This document shows, piece after piece, positions 5,853 to 7,855 of a DNA stretch of 7,855 nt; the stretch's first letter is position 1; each line of letters begins with the position of its first letter. Under the pieces are notes generated by a model. That model saw only the letters and a program-made list of their open reading frames with translations, was not told the origin of the DNA and made no database searches. The translations under genes and the position numbers were made by a program. The DNA is taken from assembly GCA_946623365.1 (NCBI GenBank), contig CAMORE010000094.1:1-7855 (forward strand), in the 5' to 3' direction. The DNA is from an uncultured Acinetobacter sp. GTDB lineage: Bacteria > Cyanobacteriota > Vampirovibrionia > Gastranaerophilales > Gastranaerophilaceae.

Positions 5853-6357
5853 TAATCCTATCGTATTTTATATAGCATTTTTCCTAATTATATTTTTTGC
5901 AATTCTGTCAATTTGGGTTAAAAATGTAATTTACTCACTTCTTGCAGCAATTATGGTATTTTTTACGGCATCAATATTTTTCTATATACTGGGAAGCGAA
6001 TATAATGCAATAATTCAAGCTGCAATCTACGGATTGGCTGTTCCGGTTATTATCGGAGTATCAATAATGTTTACAACAAGAAGAGAAAAAAGTAAAAGCT
6101 CTTTTATGCCTCTTTTGATAATGATTTTTGCAGCGGCATTTATATTTTTATTTGCAGACGTAGTTTACATATCTAATCTAAAATTACCATTGTCGTTTCA
6201 TTTTATGGAGATACAACAATTCAATTCTTATGACGTAATATCTGAATTTGCAAGAGGTATTTTTATAGATTACGTTTGGAGTTTTGAGCTTCTTTCACTG
6301 CTTTTAACTATCATAATTGCAGGTTTTACTTTATTTGATAAGAAAGGAAGGGGGTAA
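5845..6357 (+). CDS. nuoJ: NADH-quinone oxidoreductase subunit J, divergent
   Basis: Membrane subunit of five predicted helices that lies between NuoA/H and NuoK and takes part in coupling. Helices run at about residues 5-23, 27-49, 56-76, 89-108 and 143-163 in the 170-residue protein. Position in the operon, length and hydropathy fit, and VKNVIYSLLAAIMVF (25-39) resembles the usual rNpvys-LL region. The normally well-conserved TM3 stretch (Y-x-GA-x-VL-F-x-x-M) is altered: it reads IYGLAVPVIIGVSIMF (61-76), with the glycine one place earlier and Pro67 within the helix. This is the most divergent subunit in the cluster. AGGAGG (5835-5840) lies four bases before its ATG, and it overlaps nuoI by 8 bases. 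Confidence 0.85.
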   Translation: MINNPIVFYIAFFLIIFFAILSIWVKNVIYSLLAAIMVFFTASIFFYILGSEYNAIIQAAIYGLAVPVIIGVSIMFTTRREKSKSSFMPLLIMIFAAAFIFLFADVVYISNLKLPLSFHFMEIQQFNSYDVISEFARGIFIDYVWSFELLSLLLTIIIAGFTLFDKKGRG

Positions 6358-6359
6358 TT

Positions 6360-6686
6360 ATGTCAGAATTTAACATTTTTACTTCAATTACAATGTATCA
6401 TTACCTTTTTGTCGGATTAATATTATTTTTTATCGGCTTGCTGGGTTCAATTATTTCTAAGAATGTAATTAAGGTTCTAATTTCAATAGAATTTATGCTG
6501 ACCGGTATAAATATTAATTTTATAACTTTTGCTTCATATTGTGATAATTATAAATTTGACGGTTTTATAATGGCACTGTTTTATGTAGGAATAGGAGCAG
6601 TAGAGTTAGCAGTTGCTCTTTATATTTTTTATATTATGTTTCAGAAGAAAAAAAGTGATAATATAGAAAAATATAGTGAATTATAA
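6360..6686 (+). CDS. nuoK: NADH-quinone oxidoreductase subunit K
   Basis: Three-helix membrane subunit, MrpC-like, in the proton-pumping arm. SKNVIKVLISIEFMLTGINI (33-52) is the family signature and holds Glu44, equivalent to E. coli Glu36 in TM2. GAVELAVALYIFYIM (79-93) holds Glu82, equivalent to Glu72 in TM3, in place of the usual AAEAAVGLA. Both coupling glutamates are therefore retained. The length of 108 residues is normal, with a charged tail KKKSDNIEKYSEL. A strong GGAAGGGGG (6346-6354) lies five bases before the ATG, which follows the nuoJ stop after two bases. It is the last gene of the tightly packed part of the operon. Confidence 0.94.
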   Translation: MSEFNIFTSITMYHYLFVGLILFFIGLLGSIISKNVIKVLISIEFMLTGININFITFASYCDNYKFDGFIMALFYVGIGAVELAVALYIFYIMFQKKKSDNIEKYSEL

Positions 6687-6756
6687 TTATAAAAGCTCTA
6701 AAGGGCAATATCAAAAAGCAAACAAAAAAGAGAGAAATTTTTAAGGAAAATTAAAA
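6687..6756. other. 70-bp nuoK-nuoL intergenic gap
   Basis: The only real gap inside the nuo operon, very A-rich on the plus strand. It holds the nuoL ribosome site AAGGA (6743-6747) nine bases before the GTG start. No credible terminator is seen: GCTC and GGGC around 6695-6706 could pair only as a weak 4-bp stem. TATAAT at 6682-6687 overlaps the nuoK stop but lacks a -35. A processing or spacing role is possible but not shown. Confidence 0.5.
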
Positions 6757-7855
6757 GTGACAAATATAATTTTAGACAGCATATCATTAATTTTACTACT
6801 TCCTTTATGGATATTTTTGATAATTATGTGCGGCAGATTTTTCTCTGTATATGTTAATAAAAATGTAATTTATTTTTTAACACTTTTTTCGTCTTTTCTT
6901 GGAGCAGGAGTGTGCGGCTCAGCTTTGATAAAAATGAATGAACCTCTTGAATGGATTCATCCGTTTATAAGAATTAATGATTTTAAAATATTTTTTGGAT
7001 TACAAATAGATAAAATTTCTTTAATAATTGCGCTTTTACTTTTTATAATAAGTTTTGCAGTTCAAATGTTTTCTATTTCATATATGAAAGAAGAAAAGAA
7101 AAATTACAGATTTTTTGCTTTATTAAATTTATTTAATTTTTCGATGGGGGGGGTGCTATTTAGTCCTAATCTATTCCAATTTTACGTATTCTGGGAGCTT
7201 GTAAGCATTGTATCATATTTGCTTATAGGATTTGACTACAAAAATAATGAAAAATCATCCGCATCCAAAAGAGTTTTTTTAATGAACAGATTTGGAGATA
7301 CGGCATTAATTACTGGGATTTTAATTATTGCATACTATATGTATACTTTTTCCGGCAACTTAAGCTTTACAACTTTATATTTTGAAGACTTTAATATAAT
7401 ATCTACGTTACTTTTGGCATACGCTCCGGTAAATATTTTTTATGCCGTATGTGGACTATTTATAATTGCTGCATCTGTAAAATCCGCACAATTCCCGTTT
7501 TACACTTGGCTTCAGGATGCAATGGAAGCCAAAACACCGGTTAGCGCTCTTTTACACTCTGCTACGATGGTCATTGCAGGAGTATATTTATTGATAAGAA
7601 TGCTTCCGTTCTTTACACTGGCGCCATTGTTATTAAAAGCTGTTTTGCTTATCGGATTATTAACCGCTTTTATTTGTTCAATACTTGCTTCTATAGAATG
7701 CCATCCTAAAAAAGTTCTTGCATATTCAACCTCGGCAAATATCGGGCTTATGTTTTCAGCAATAGGGTTAATTTCTGTTAAAGCATGCTTAGTATTATTG
7801 ATTGTTCACGCATTTATAAAATCACTGTTGTTTATTTTGTTACCAAAAGAAAATC
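6757..7855 (+). CDS. nuoL: NADH-quinone oxidoreductase subunit L, 5' part, cut by the window end
   Basis: Antiporter-like proton-pumping subunit at the distal end of the membrane arm; about 366 of an expected ~600 residues are in the window, with an open frame to the edge. The start is GTG at 6757, the first start after an in-frame TAA at 6742, with AAGGA upstream. YVFWELVSIVSYLLIGF holds Glu147 (E. coli Glu144) in TM5, followed by KRVFLMNRFGD, which separates NuoL from NuoM and NuoN. Lys242 (E. coli Lys229) is in VKSAQFPFYTWLQDAME, followed by TPVSALLHSATMVIAGVYLL. KKVLAYSTSANIG and VHAFIKSLLF match the distal proton channel. The usual WLPDAM reads WLQDAM. A run of eight G (7146-7153) lies within codons for Met-Gly-Gly-Val, and the frame is conserved across it. 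Confidence 0.93.
   Translation, partial: MTNIILDSISLILLLPLWIFLIIMCGRFFSVYVNKNVIYFLTLFSSFLGAGVCGSALIKMNEPLEWIHPFIRINDFKIFFGLQIDKISLIIALLLFIISFAVQMFSISYMKEEKKNYRFFALLNLFNFSMGGVLFSPNLFQFYVFWELVSIVSYLLIGFDYKNNEKSSASKRVFLMNRFGDTALITGILIIAYYMYTFSGNLSFTTLYFEDFNIISTLLLAYAPVNIFYAVCGLFIIAASVKSAQFPFYTWLQDAMEAKTPVSALLHSATMVIAGVYLLIRMLPFFTLAPLLLKAVLLIGLLTAFICSILASIECHPKKVLAYSTSANIGLMFSAIGLISVKACLVLLIVHAFIKSLLFILLPKEN

Noticed and set aside
6682..6687. Internal promoter for nuoL (TATAAT at the nuoK stop)
   Set aside because: No -35 at a suitable distance and the region is so AT-rich that the hexamer is expected by chance.
7141..7160. Frameshift in nuoL at the G8 tract
   Set aside because: The conserved NuoL sequence continues in the same frame on both sides, so the gene is intact as given.

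Overview
The window is a stretch of AT-rich bacterial chromosome (roughly a third G+C by eye), densely coded and with strong Shine-Dalgarno sites. Its main content is the front of a respiratory complex I operon of the 11-subunit type: nuoA, B, C, D, H, I, J, K and the first ~366 codons of nuoL, which runs off the right edge. Genes for the NADH-oxidising module (nuoE, nuoF, nuoG), which in many bacteria sit between nuoD and nuoH, are absent from this cluster: nuoD ends in a TAATG overlap with nuoH.

Layout. Positions 1-72 hold a perfect 16-bp palindrome and the queD ribosome binding site. queD (73-435, preQ0/queuosine pathway) and uppP (436-1275, undecaprenyl-diphosphatase) are co-directional and almost touching. 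A secreted TPR-repeat protein of unknown function lies on the minus strand (1287-1913), converging on uppP and diverging from the nuo operon. The 81-bp divergent intergenic region (1914-1994) carries a perfect extended -10 for the TPR gene, an A/T tract, and an imperfect inverted repeat that covers the ribosome binding sites of both genes. From 1995 to the window end the nuo genes are packed, mostly with stop-start overlaps; the only real gap is 70 bp between nuoK and nuoL.

How they work together. NuoB, C, D and I make the quinone-reducing connecting arm: cluster N2 in NuoB, the quinone-site His/Tyr/Asp set in NuoD, and two [4Fe-4S] clusters in NuoI. NuoA, H, J, K and L make the membrane arm with its proton path; nuoM and nuoN are expected just downstream. 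Without NuoEFG the electron donor is probably reduced ferredoxin, flavodoxin or a separately encoded module; this is inference.

Organism. Separate nuoC and nuoD, a short NuoA, a NuoI with a CIFCGNC...YCP second cluster motif and a NuoB N2 loop with a 31-residue Cys-Cys spacing all recall cyanobacterial/plastid NDH subunits as I remember them. Yet the complex is otherwise ordinary, quinone-type and AT-rich. A non-photosynthetic relative of Cyanobacteria (Vampirovibrionia/Melainabacteria, for example Gastranaerophilales) is my best guess, held at low to moderate confidence. I see no mobile elements, CRISPR array, tRNA or rRNA, and no convincing evidence of an undescribed system.
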